NCBI RefSeq assembly: GCF_010500955.1
Contig: NZ_QVMJ01000002.1
Location: 1 to 64,000, forward strand
Length of the DNA stretch: 64,000 bases
Direction: 5' to 3'
From: Bacteroides sp. 519
Lineage (GTDB): Bacteria > Bacteroidota > Bacteroidia > Bacteroidales > Bacteroidaceae
The notes beneath the pieces were generated by a model. It was given only the letters and a program-made list of their open reading frames with translations, was not told where the DNA came from and did no database searches. Made by a program: the position numbers and the translations under genes. Positions 7,908 through 16,231 of the stretch are shown here, piece by piece; within the stretch, counting starts at the first letter, position 1; the number at the start of each line of letters is the position of its first letter.

Positions 7908-9307
7908 TGAATATGAGAAACAGATATACACAAGCGATTACTATACTGGGAGCTGCCTTCCTAATTGGATTGCAATCTTGTAGCATTACAAAATCGTATA
8001 AAGCCCCGGAAATGAATGTTGAAAATCTGTATAGAGATATGAACTCTTCGGATACTACAACAATTGCATCCATACCGTGGAGAGAATACTTTGTTGACCC
8101 GCTATTGCAGTCCTTAATAGAAGAATGCCTGGCTAACAATTTCGATCTGAAAATAGCCGCCGCACGCGTGGAACAGGCCGGAGCCAACCTAAGCATGGCC
8201 AAAGCAGCTTATTTTCCAACGATAGCTATTGTCGGCGAGGTTGAACATAGCCGGTACAGCGTCAACGGAGACGTGCTGCAAGATTACGCCAATACATACA
8301 CCTTAGGACTTGCCACAACCTGGGAGCTAGACCTCTGGGGAAAACTGAACAGGCAATCGAAGGCAAAGTATGCACAATTCCTATCTACCCAGGAATATAG
8401 GAATCTGGTTCAGACCAACCTTATTGCCGGAATTGCTACGGCATATTACACCCTTTTATCCCTCGATGAACAGTTGAGAATCTCTAACGAAGCTATTGTG
8501 CTGTTAGAAGAAATGGTTGAAACCACCGAAGCCTTAAAAGAAGCCGGTATGCAGAATGCGGCAGCCGTAGAACAAATGAAGGCCTCTCTGCATAGTACGG
8601 AGGTCAGCATACCCGATTTGGAAAGCGGAATCAGGCAGTTGGAAAACACAATATGTGTTATGTTAGGCAGGGTGCCCGGGCCGATAGCCAGAAATTTGTT
8701 CGCCACTCAAACTGTGCCCACGATTTTAAAAACCGGATTACCGGTACAAATGCTGGCCAATCGCCCCGATGTACGGAGTGCGGAACTGGACTTCCGTTCA
8801 GCTTATGAACTGACGTTAGCAGCCCAAGCCAGCTTTTATCCTTCTATTTCATTGAGTAGCGGTGTTATTGGGTATAGTGCCGGTACGTTATCCAAATTCT
8901 TTCAGCCAGAGAATATCATAGCCAATCTGGTGGGAGGACTTACTCAACCTATTTTTGCCAAAAAGCAATTACGTGCCAACCTGAGAATCCAGAAAGCCGC
9001 TCAGGAGATTGCCCTATTTACTTTTGAGAAAACTGTACTTACGGCTGCTCAGGAGGTATCAGATGTTCTTTATACCTACCAATCGTCTACGAGAAAGAAT
9101 GAGAAAAGAAGCAGGCAACTAGCAGCTTTGAATAACTCTGTATATTATACGAAGGAGCTATTTAAGGCCGGCGAGGCTATTTATCTTGAAGTAATCACAG
9201 CCGAACAATCGCGATTGCAGGCGCAACTGGGGCAAGTAAGTGATAAATTGGAGCAACTTCAGGCCAGTGTTGATTTGTATAAGGCGCTTGGGGGAGGGGT
9301 TTATTAG
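7907..9307 (+). CDS. Outer-membrane factor of a tripartite efflux pump (NodT/OprM family)
   Basis: This 466-residue protein starts with a lipoprotein signal (GAAFLIGLQSC) and carries two copies of the outer membrane efflux repeat. Diagnostic segments are SYKAPEM near the N-terminus, WELDLWGKL in the first repeat, LLANRPDV-like MLANRPDVRSAELD at the start of the second, and GGLTQPIF. It forms the trimeric TolC-like channel through which the pump exports compounds. The start overlaps the RND stop codon (TAATG), so the two are coupled. A strong terminator-like hairpin lies about 280 bp downstream. Before the inversion this gene was the last of an adaptor-pump-channel operon; the adaptor is now 39 kb away. 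Length and motifs are complete. Confidence 0.9.
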   Translation: MNMRNRYTQAITILGAAFLIGLQSCSITKSYKAPEMNVENLYRDMNSSDTTTIASIPWREYFVDPLLQSLIEECLANNFDLKIAAARVEQAGANLSMAKAAYFPTIAIVGEVEHSRYSVNGDVLQDYANTYTLGLATTWELDLWGKLNRQSKAKYAQFLSTQEYRNLVQTNLIAGIATAYYTLLSLDEQLRISNEAIVLLEEMVETTEALKEAGMQNAAAVEQMKASLHSTEVSIPDLESGIRQLENTICVMLGRVPGPIARNLFATQTVPTILKTGLPVQMLANRPDVRSAELDFRSAYELTLAAQASFYPSISLSSGVIGYSAGTLSKFFQPENIIANLVGGLTQPIFAKKQLRANLRIQKAAQEIALFTFEKTVLTAAQEVSDVLYTYQSSTRKNEKRSRQLAALNNSVYYTKELFKAGEAIYLEVITAEQSRLQAQLGQVSDKLEQLQASVDLYKALGGGVY

Positions 9308-9345
9308 AATACTCAAAGGTCGATTTTAATCAAAAAATAAATAAT

Positions 9346-9565
9346 ATGAATACAAAATGCTTTCTGCTCTTTGCTGTATATATGGTCGTTTCTCAACTGT
9401 CTTATATTGCCAATTAAGTTTAAGGGCGATTCTATCGATATAGCTTGGTTGAATGAGTGGGATGTAGAAAATGGTTTGGATTAAATATATAGTTCTGCAG
9501 CTAGTTTTATTACTGGTGTAGTTTTACTGGTTATTGGTGGATTTAATGCTTTTAGCGGAGCGTAA
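9346..9565 (+). pseudogene. Decayed small exported or membrane protein gene
   Basis: A short frame at 9346-9417 encodes MNTKCFLLFAVYMVVSQL..., which looks like a signal peptide. It then stops, while a neighbouring frame (+1) continues from about 9407 with IKFKGDSIDIAWLNEWDVEN, an in-frame TAA at 9482-9484, and then a hydrophobic helix (FITGVVLLVIGGFNAFSGA) ending at 9563-9565. One frameshift and one stop codon thus break what looks like a single protein of about 70 residues. The coding look (signal, acidic segment, membrane helix) is my inference. Three unrelated short peptides are possible but less likely. The family is not recognised. Confidence 0.4.
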
Positions 9566-9587
9566 AGAGATAAAACCAATATAACCA

Positions 9588-9626
9588 ATAAAAGGGGAGG
9601 TCTCGCGAAGGAGGCTCCCCTTTATT
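9588..9626. terminator. Hairpin terminator after the efflux genes
   Basis: ATAAAAGGGGAG (9588-9599) pairs with CTCCCCTTTATT (9615-9626) to give a stable stem with a 15-base loop and an A/T-rich border on both sides. It could act as an intrinsic terminator in either direction. It separates the efflux genes from the mobile-element genes that begin at about 9665. Confidence 0.65.
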
Positions 9627-9664
9627 ATTGAAATAATAATTTCTAACAGATTAAATTAAAAACA

Positions 9665-10493
9665 ATGAAACAGAAAAAAAAATAATTCTCGCATTGATAG
9701 AAAGTGCCAAGAATGTCTATTGAGACAACATGAATTTGGATTAGATAAATCCAATAAAGAAAGGGATGGATTATGGATGTTCTATAAGACCGCTCATGAA
9801 CTCTACCAATCTGAGGTTGTTGGAGATGGTAAGTTGTATAACCGATATGTTAGTGATTTCCTGAATAGCCATACGTATACTGATCGTGTGGATGCGGCAG
9901 GGATGAATGAACACAAGAAGAACTTTCACATCATGGAAGAACTTCTGACTGTTCGCCAAGATCTTGTACAGAGGTATTTTGCAAAAAAAAACCTCTGTTA
10001 TTCTGATTATTTAGTTATGCATCATGAATTTAATACAACACAACAGTCGCCCAACTCTGAAAAGTCTACTGCTTTAGGTTCATTTCTGGCCATATCTGCT
10101 TCCAATCCGGATTTTCAATGCTGCTTTAATTCCGTGCAAATAAGCCTCATTACGAATATTGCGAATCAGGTTCATCTATTTTCTTCTGATGTGTTAGAAG
10201 CAGAGGTAAAAGCTCTCTTTGCCTGTTGCTTGGAACATCCTTTGAAATCAGCCTGTAACCGAAGAATCGCTTTTTTCTTCGATGCTTTGTGTAAATATAA
10301 GCTCATTTCGACACGATGGCAACATATCATAGATAAAAACGGGCTTATCCTATCATCGGCCAAGAATATTCTTCTTAATAGCAGCAAATTGTCTACAGCA
10401 TTAAATGAAGCCAAACAAAATGATGGGTGTGTATACAGAACCATTGAGTTGAGGGTACAAGAAATATCGGCGAACAGAGAATTTAAGAAGTGA
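9665..10493 (+). CDS. Hypothetical protein with a poly-A frameshift near its start
   Basis: The main open frame (9720-10493, TTG start) encodes 257 residues without signal peptide or membrane helices. It is rich in Asn, Ser and aromatic residues, and I recognise no motif. An ATG at 9665 opens MKQKKK but runs into TAA after nine A residues (9674-9682). With eight A residues the frame would read MKQKKNNSRIDRKCQEC and join the long frame smoothly at codon 9720. The natural start is therefore probably 9665 and the gene carries a one-base slippage in the A-tract. This could be phase variation, a disabling mutation or a sequencing error. It is the element gene nearest the efflux operon. A regulator such as RteC is one guess, but no supporting motif was found. 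Confidence 0.5.
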
Positions 10494-10645
10494 TAATATA
10501 GAATTTACTAAGTTTTCCCCCGATAGTCGGTAAGCTGAGTTCCTGTTTTTTTAATTACAAATATAGAGATTTTGTATGAAGAATAGTATTTTAAAAATAT
10601 GGATAAACTGTATCATCAACTATTGCATAGTTGTAAGAAATTAGC

Positions 10646-10653
10646 TATCTTTA
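10646..10653 (+). promoter_or_regulatory. Candidate -7 promoter element
   Basis: TATCTTTA matches TAnnTTTG at seven of eight positions. TTG at 10622-10624 lies about 21 bp before it as a possible -33 element. It would start a transcript about 13 bases before the ATG at 10673. Confidence 0.35.
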
Positions 10654-10672
10654 CATGACAAATATTTAACCT

Positions 10673-11068
10673 ATGTCGTACATTCTCCTCATTATAGTAG
10701 CCTATTTTCTTTTAAGAATAGTCGGAAAAATGCTCCGTCATTTCATGTCATCTTCTAATGTCGCTTTTTGGCTACTGATGTTGGGATTACTCTTCATTCC
10801 TCATGGTGTATGGGTTAGCCTGACAATCATTGTCGGGCGTTATGTGGTTGCGCCTATTATGAGGCATCTGCCCAAAGAGAAAGAGAAGAATTGTTCCCGA
10901 AAGAAAGGGAGTGGAAGTGATGGTACCAACTGGAATACCATCATTATGCTGGCTATTCCTATCTTTTGGCCGTTTCTGATATTGAAATTGTTCGTCAAGG
11001 ATAAGACTCTGCCGAATGATAATAGACCGTTTGACTATGAGCAACATGAGAAGAGTAATGGGCGATAG
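10673..11068 (+). CDS. Small integral membrane protein
   Basis: This 131-residue protein has an N-terminal membrane helix (YILLIIVAYFLLRIVGKML), a second hydrophobic stretch (VAFWLLMLGLLFIPHGVWVSLTI) and a third near the C-terminus (TIIMLAIPIFWPFLILKLFV). They are joined by a Lys/Arg-rich cytosolic loop (KEKEKNCSRKKG). No enzymatic motif is present. A candidate promoter precedes it. Its last 74 bases overlap, tail to tail, the end of the M23 peptidase gene on the other strand, so the two messages would be complementary at their 3' ends. The function is unknown; membrane proteins of this size are common accessory genes in conjugative elements. Confidence 0.55.
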   Translation: MSYILLIIVAYFLLRIVGKMLRHFMSSSNVAFWLLMLGLLFIPHGVWVSLTIIVGRYVVAPIMRHLPKEKEKNCSRKKGSGSDGTNWNTIIMLAIPIFWPFLILKLFVKDKTLPNDNRPFDYEQHEKSNGR

Positions 11069-11681
11069 CCTTATTTTTAGTCTCTTTAATAAAATCCAGC
11101 AAGATATTCGGATTTATGTATTTATCTTTGTACTTGGTCGACAAATGTAGATGCTCGCCCGTTGTCCGTGTGCCGGTATTGCCTGTGATAGCTACCACTT
11201 CGCCGGGCTTCACTACTGTATTTTTTCTTACCAACACCTTTGAAAGATGACAGTAGCTGACGGTATAATTACCATGATGTATGGTGACATAGTTGCCGGA
11301 GTGCTTGTCATATCCCACCTTTGTAACTTCTCCCTCCATCATCGCATATACCTCATTGTTCCTTGCATGGAAATCGATGCCATTATGTAGTTTCTGCTTT
11401 CCGGTGAATGGGTCTCGTCGCCATCCATAAGGGGAATTGATAACCATTCTATCCAGTGGATAAGATACACTCAGATACTGCTGAATCCATTCATTCGGAC
11501 ATTCTACTTTTGATTTCCCTACCTTAGTAGAGGAATCATCTTTACTGACCTTCCCATCATCGGGTAGGTCTTGCTGTTTTTGTACCTTGTAGGAATCCAC
11601 TTGTTTGCCTACCGTATAGAACTGCGCTTGAAGAAAGGAACAACTCTGAAAGAGTATGAATATTATTAATAGTGATTTCAT
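10995..11681 (-). CDS. Secreted M23 family metallopeptidase (LytM-type)
   Basis: A 228-residue protein with an N-terminal signal (LLIIFILFQSCSFLQAQ), a low-complexity linker and a C-terminal M23 domain. Key residues: SPYGWRRDPFTGKQKLHNGIDF holds the first His and Asp zinc ligands, VSYCHLSKV follows, and TRTTGEHLHLS has the His-x-His. The domain is complete, so it should cleave peptidoglycan cross-links in the periplasm or cell wall, plausibly opening a path for conjugation. It is the only gene in this block on the minus strand and is convergent with 10673-11068. Two other M23-like proteins are encoded in the same element (18900-20035 and 25424-27028). Confidence 0.85.
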   Translation of the reverse strand: MKSLLIIFILFQSCSFLQAQFYTVGKQVDSYKVQKQQDLPDDGKVSKDDSSTKVGKSKVECPNEWIQQYLSVSYPLDRMVINSPYGWRRDPFTGKQKLHNGIDFHARNNEVYAMMEGEVTKVGYDKHSGNYVTIHHGNYTVSYCHLSKVLVRKNTVVKPGEVVAITGNTGTRTTGEHLHLSTKYKDKYINPNILLDFIKETKNKAIAHYSSHVAHSQTVYYHSAESYP

Positions 11682-11919
11682 GGAACAAAATTATATTTCA
11701 TTTTAGTGTACCTTTTTACAATAACTTTCCAAACAACTATTCTTTAACGTCTTATATGTAATCATACTGTGTTTTTATACTCTGGACAAGTATTCAGTAT
11801 TGTATGCACATTTATTCCTTTGAGTATGAATGTAGGTATGATTTTTATCTACAATACTAAATAAGTCGAAAATCAGAGAGATTAAAGAGAACGCACTATT
11901 TATCCTATCACCCACCATC
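11682..11919. other. Divergent intergenic region
   Basis: These 238 AT-rich bases separate the minus-strand M23 gene from the plus-strand DUF4099-like operon and should contain both promoters. The plus-strand -7 element (11920-11927) is listed separately. No clear operator or RNA structure was seen. Confidence 0.4.
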
Positions 11920-11927
11920 TATTTTTG
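11920..11927 (+). promoter_or_regulatory. -7 promoter element for the DUF4099/Toprim operon
   Basis: TATTTTTG fits TAnnTTTG. It overlaps the upstream in-frame start at 11925, so the transcript would begin near 11934 and the true start of the next gene must be the ATG at 11961. Confidence 0.5.
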
Positions 11928-11960
11928 CCCGAAAAATTATTTATTAAACATATATCAATT

Positions 11961-12725
11961 ATGAACAGAAATAGATTTTCGGATGCGGAGATACCCTATA
12001 AAATTCTCCGGAAATTCGGTTTGACTCAGGAAATGATTGGTGACCTGCCTACACATGCACTGTCACAGATTGGGGAAGGCTATCGTTCTCCAGTGTTGCC
12101 TATCAAGTTTACCGATGAACAAGGGAATATCTACAAAAGCCGTACCCGCTTTTCCCTTTATCGAACAGAAGATAACCGGGTGGATGTATTATTTTATCCA
12201 CAACTAGAACAAGCCCATCTTGAGAAGTTCAGCGAAGAGAACAAAAACAAGTTGCAATCGGACAAAGCGGTTATTGATAAAATGACTACCGCTGACGGCA
12301 AAGACATACAAGCTTTTCTACAGATAGATAAGGGAACGCAGCAGATACTCTATGTGCCCACGCCAGTAATAGGCAGAAACCTTCAGGTTATAGCTGATGA
12401 ATTTCACCTGAGCAATGCCGAACTTAACTGCTTACGCAATGGAACCCCGTTGACTATCCTGGCCAGTGATGACACAATCACCGTGGGAGTTGACCTGAAT
12501 GAACCTACCGGTATCCGTATCTGCACCGGCGATGAACGTAGATGGAGTGCGGAGGTGAAGAAAGACTGGGAGAAATATAACTACGGATGCTTCGGTTGCT
12601 GGACAATGGATGAAGAAGGCAATCTGGACTACACCCCGGAAGAAGAGTACACCGATGAGATGTGGGAAGAGATGAAACGAAAAGGCGAAAGCCGCAAATC
12701 ACAAGTTGTTAATCCCAAACTATAA
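11961..12725 (+). CDS. DUF4099/DUF3945-like mobile-element protein
   Basis: A 254-residue soluble protein, start set at 11961 because the promoter -7 box overlaps the earlier in-frame start. The N-terminus (DAEIPYKILRKFGLTQEMI) and the following FTDEQGNIYKSRTRFSLYR are typical of the DUF4099 proteins carried by Bacteroidales conjugative elements. A DUF3945-like segment (IDKGTQQILYVPTP, LSNAELNCLRNGTPLTI) follows, and the tail is acidic. There is no enzyme motif. It opens a tightly packed run of genes (gaps mostly below 60 bp) that continues to 29671. The family is known by its place in elements rather than by function; a role in DNA processing during transfer is conjecture. Confidence 0.65.
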   Translation: MNRNRFSDAEIPYKILRKFGLTQEMIGDLPTHALSQIGEGYRSPVLPIKFTDEQGNIYKSRTRFSLYRTEDNRVDVLFYPQLEQAHLEKFSEENKNKLQSDKAVIDKMTTADGKDIQAFLQIDKGTQQILYVPTPVIGRNLQVIADEFHLSNAELNCLRNGTPLTILASDDTITVGVDLNEPTGIRICTGDERRWSAEVKKDWEKYNYGCFGCWTMDEEGNLDYTPEEEYTDEMWEEMKRKGESRKSQVVNPKL

Positions 12726-12730
12726 GAACG

Positions 12731-12955
12731 ATGGTAAAAGAGAAATTCTACACTGAAGAAGAGTTGGTGGAGAAAGTCCAAAAAGGAGAATTTGGCTGGC
12801 TTGATTATGTTAACCACTGCTCACGGGAATGGAAACAGGAATATACAGTGTATTGCAAATCCAGAGGACTATCCATAAATGAAGAGACGGCAGAAGCCTA
12901 TATTGAGCTGAAACAACAGCAAATGGAGGAAGCCTTGGAGAATGGTGATGGTTAG
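12731..12955 (+). CDS. Small conserved hypothetical protein
   Basis: A 74-residue acidic protein, mostly helical by composition (EEELVEKVQKGEFGWLDYV; YIELKQQQMEEALENGDG), without cysteine clusters or membrane segments. It starts 5 bp after the previous gene, so it is translated from the same message. Proteins of about this size with a similar GEFGWLDYV-type motif occur next to DUF4099 genes in Bacteroides elements, to my recollection. Function unknown. Confidence 0.55.
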   Translation: MVKEKFYTEEELVEKVQKGEFGWLDYVNHCSREWKQEYTVYCKSRGLSINEETAEAYIELKQQQMEEALENGDG

Positions 12956-12961
12956 AGCAAT

Positions 12962-13007
12962 ATTTAAACAGACTCTTAAACGAAATTTAAACAGGTTCTT
13001 AAACAAA
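12962..13007. repeat. Two tandem 23-bp direct repeats
   Basis: ATTTAAACAGACTCTTAAACGAA (12962-12984) is followed directly by a second copy (12985-13007) differing at three or four positions. They fill the gap between two genes. They could be binding sites like iterons or a simple local duplication. Confidence 0.45.
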
Positions 13008-13017
13008 CAATCAGCAG

Positions 13018-14613
13018 ATGACAATCAGAAAGAACACCAACCCTATCCCACTGAATTTACCAGTGGAATTGCAGGACACTCTTATCCGGAATGGAATGCG
13101 TGCGCATATCACGGGAAGCAGCAATGGATTCAGCCTGACCGTGCAAGGTCATGATTCGCCCATACTGACTTATCCGATTAGCGAGAAGCAACTTATGGCA
13201 TTGACTGACGGGGGAACCAACTACACCAACAAACGGAGTTACAATACCTTTGCCAGTATTGTAGCTGCGGACTTTGACATGCCCAAGGACTTCGTTCACG
13301 CACGGAATGCTAACGGGCGCGTTGCGATGGGGCTGCATGGCTACCGTATCGGTACAGGAGAATACGGAAGGACGGGCATACCCCGGTGTTTCCATGCCTG
13401 GGGAGACCGATTTCTTGGCTGGACTCCCCGACAACAGGAAGGATTCCACCTCCGGCGTATCGGAGGAAACCTGTATTATCCCGGTGCCCCGATGGTACCG
13501 GAACGTCCCGACGGGCGCATGAAACCCGGAGAACTGCAAAGCGGTGGCTACGGATTTTACTACAAAGGCCAGCATACGGCTCCGGTAGCACAGCAAGATG
13601 TACTGAAGGACTTGCAAAGCGTGATTACTCCTATACAGGTAAGCCCCCGAAAAGCGGAAGCTGCGAAACCTTATAAAGAACTAATTACTTCACCCGTGTA
13701 CTTCACGAATGAGAAATGGCAGGAATGTCTGGGTAGCCACGGTATCCTTGTCGATGCACAGGCAAAGAAACTGACCATACAGTCTACTGCCACACAAGCT
13801 GATTTTCAATATGATTTGACCAATGAGGAAGTCAACGTACTCACAGCTAATTCTATCAAAGAAGCGACTGTAGAGAAACGATTGGAAGTTCTAAATGAAA
13901 TTATTAAGGAGGACTTCAACGGAATGGTGACGATGGAACTGCTTAACAGTAACAAGTCTCTTGACATACCCTTGCAGCCTGTTGTTCAGGAGGACTTAAC
14001 GCGAGAGTTGCAGGTTATGGATAGACAGAATAACCGATTGACGGCAGATGACGGTGTTGAAATACGGGCTGAACAGTCATTACCTAAAGGTACGGTTGTG
14101 ATGAACGGCAATGACCTCGCATATATGGATAACAACAAAGGCTGGTTCAGGGAAGGGAGACATGGTAGAGAGGTGACAGTGGATGCCATACAGGTGGAGC
14201 CGGCAACAGAAGGTAAATACAAGATGACTGCCATCATTGACGGGGAAACTGTAAGCCATGAGATCAGCCAAAAGCAATATGATAAATTTATGGCCATAGA
14301 TGATTTTCACCGCATGAAACTCTTCTCGAAAATATTCGGGGAGGTAGATATGAAAAATAAAGGTGATGGTGTGTCATTGGGAGCTAAAATAGGAGCCGCT
14401 TTTCTGGCAGGTACGACGGTACTCGGAGAACTCGGAAGAGGATTTCATAATCATCCTTGTCCAGATGTATTCGTGGAGCATCACAGGCACAGACCGGAAG
14501 CCAGAGCTTATTTCAAGCCTGGAGTAGATACTCCAATGGATGTGGCTGCACGAAATTATGAGGCGGCGGTCAATACGGAAATGATGCAGCGAGAGGTCCG
14601 TCAAGGAATGTAG
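13018..14613 (+). CDS. Conserved hypothetical mobile-element protein
   Basis: A 531-residue protein with no signal peptide. The N-terminal third is Gly/Tyr/Arg-rich (GLHGYRIGTGEYGRTG, GWTPRQQEGFHLRRIGG). A middle section has DUF3945-like sequence repeats (KWQECLGSHGILVDAQAKKL; YDLTNEEVNVL), and a second similar pattern is seen later (GETVSHEISQKQYDKF). A hydrophobic Ala/Gly segment (SLGAKIGAAFLAGTTVLGE) near residue 465 may associate with membrane, and a His-rich stretch follows. The start at 13018 follows the 23-bp repeats. It sits between the small acidic protein and the Toprim protein. I know no function; the repeated segments suggest a nucleic-acid or protein scaffold. Confidence 0.5.
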   Translation: MTIRKNTNPIPLNLPVELQDTLIRNGMRAHITGSSNGFSLTVQGHDSPILTYPISEKQLMALTDGGTNYTNKRSYNTFASIVAADFDMPKDFVHARNANGRVAMGLHGYRIGTGEYGRTGIPRCFHAWGDRFLGWTPRQQEGFHLRRIGGNLYYPGAPMVPERPDGRMKPGELQSGGYGFYYKGQHTAPVAQQDVLKDLQSVITPIQVSPRKAEAAKPYKELITSPVYFTNEKWQECLGSHGILVDAQAKKLTIQSTATQADFQYDLTNEEVNVLTANSIKEATVEKRLEVLNEIIKEDFNGMVTMELLNSNKSLDIPLQPVVQEDLTRELQVMDRQNNRLTADDGVEIRAEQSLPKGTVVMNGNDLAYMDNNKGWFREGRHGREVTVDAIQVEPATEGKYKMTAIIDGETVSHEISQKQYDKFMAIDDFHRMKLFSKIFGEVDMKNKGDGVSLGAKIGAAFLAGTTVLGELGRGFHNHPCPDVFVEHHRHRPEARAYFKPGVDTPMDVAARNYEAAVNTEMMQREVRQGM

Positions 14614-14642
14614 GGCCTTCATACAATTTAAAAGAAATGCTC

Positions 14643-16229
14643 ATGGCAGAATTGAATTACGAAGATTTCAAGCGGCGTGTCAATATACAGGATTTGTTGG
14701 TAGATGCAGGCTACCGTCTTAACCGACTCGATGGGCTACGCTATCCATCCTACGTAAGAACAGGCAGTGACGGAAGACGTGTACGCGGGGATAAATTCAT
14801 TATCACAGCTAACGGACTATGCTGTTTCCAACCACCGGAACAAAAGAACTACAATGTCATCTCGTTTATCAAAGAACATCCGCATTTCTTTGCGGAGTAT
14901 ACTCCGGGTATGAATACGGATCGATTGGTCAATCTCGTATGTAACCGATTGCTTAATCAACCGATTGGCAGGCGACCTTCAGTTGTAGCAGGCAGAGAAC
15001 GCTCGGAAAAGGTTTTTGACCTGCAAGAGTATAGACGGCTGGATTTCCATAGGGATGATTGGGACAGCCAGAAAGCTTTTTACCCTTATTTCAAATCAAG
15101 AGGTATTTCTCTTGATACCCAGCGTGCGTTTAGCAATCATTTCTTCATTGCCATGAGAGAAACCTCCAATGATAAAACTTATACCAATCTCTCATTTCCC
15201 TTGCGGAAACCTAATGATCTGGCAACTATCGTGGGGCTGGAAGAACGGGGGCGTACCAATGCTGAAGGGGAAGCTGTTTATAAGGGAATGGCTACCGGAA
15301 GCAATGCTACAGAGGGTATGTGGATAGCCTGTCCGTCAGGTGAAGCATTGGATAAAGTGAAAGATGTGTATTGGTTTGAGAGTGCATACGATGCTATGGC
15401 TTATTATCAAATTATCAAGTGCGAACTGAGTTACGATAGTAACCAGAACTCGGAAAAAAAGCTGTCACGACTTGGCAAGTCTGTGTTTGTCAGTACCGGG
15501 GGTAATCCGAGTATTCACCAATTCAAGGGAATGATAACCGAAACATCCAAAGCCAATCACCATTTGTGTTTTGACAGAGACCGTGCCGGGCAACTGTTTG
15601 CTATCAATTTTGCATTGACCAAAGCAGAGAAGACATTCAATACACACCTTACCCCGAAAGGTAAACTAATTGTGGTAGATACCACTGATAAATATCATCG
15701 GCATGAACTAATTCCGGAACTGTTTGAGTTTGATCGATTATTGAAAATACTGGGTGCAGATACCCGAACACAGGGGGATGAATTGGCGAAATATATGGAA
15801 AGTTTACGGGATGAAGAAGATATTTACTCCGGGGATGAATACCTACTGCCATGTGATTTATTTGATACTTATGGGAAGTACGAGGTAGCTAGTGAGGAGT
15901 TTCATTCGGCAAAATACAGTGGATTAGTCTGTCAGGAAGATTTGGAGGATATTTACTCTGATCTGAAATCCGCTCACGGCAAGTATCAAAACGACTTGAA
16001 AGAAGCTGTATCGCGCTATGAAACAATGGAAAAACATGGTCAGATTATTTATGAACCTTGTGACAGAGAATACAAAGACTGGAATGACCAATTATTGTGC
16101 AAAAGGATAACAGCAGAGGAGAACCATGCTGTTAATCGGGCCTCGGAAAATACTGTCACATCTGGAAATAGTTCAGGAGATGAAGAAAATAACGAGGAAG
16201 AAGAAAGAATCTGTCATTTTCATAGATAA
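14643..16229 (+). CDS. Toprim/DUF3991-like primase-related protein
   Basis: A 528-residue soluble protein (ATG at 14637 or 14643; the second gives MAELNYEDFKRRVNIQDLL). The N-terminus matches the DUF3991-type element proteins, with NIQDLLVDAGYRL, GDKFIITANGLCCFQP and NYNVISFIKEHP, a region that replaces the zinc finger of DnaG-like primases. A Toprim-like domain follows with DVYWFESAYDAMAYYQI (first acidic residue), SVFVSTGGNPS and HHLCFDRDRAGQLFAI (the DxD-type motif). The C-terminal tail is acidic and low complexity. The protein likely acts on DNA, perhaps in priming or in processing the transferred strand. It lies in the middle of the element operon and ends 2 bp before the PH-domain gene. 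Confidence 0.7.
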   Translation: MAELNYEDFKRRVNIQDLLVDAGYRLNRLDGLRYPSYVRTGSDGRRVRGDKFIITANGLCCFQPPEQKNYNVISFIKEHPHFFAEYTPGMNTDRLVNLVCNRLLNQPIGRRPSVVAGRERSEKVFDLQEYRRLDFHRDDWDSQKAFYPYFKSRGISLDTQRAFSNHFFIAMRETSNDKTYTNLSFPLRKPNDLATIVGLEERGRTNAEGEAVYKGMATGSNATEGMWIACPSGEALDKVKDVYWFESAYDAMAYYQIIKCELSYDSNQNSEKKLSRLGKSVFVSTGGNPSIHQFKGMITETSKANHHLCFDRDRAGQLFAINFALTKAEKTFNTHLTPKGKLIVVDTTDKYHRHELIPELFEFDRLLKILGADTRTQGDELAKYMESLRDEEDIYSGDEYLLPCDLFDTYGKYEVASEEFHSAKYSGLVCQEDLEDIYSDLKSAHGKYQNDLKEAVSRYETMEKHGQIIYEPCDREYKDWNDQLLCKRITAEENHAVNRASENTVTSGNSSGDEENNEEEERICHFHR

Positions 16230-16231
16230 CC

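Noticed and set aside
12942..13154. 70-codon frame over the 23-bp repeats
   Set aside because: It overlaps the start of the well-supported 531-residue protein in another frame; its Lys/Asn-rich repeat simply reflects the DNA repeat.
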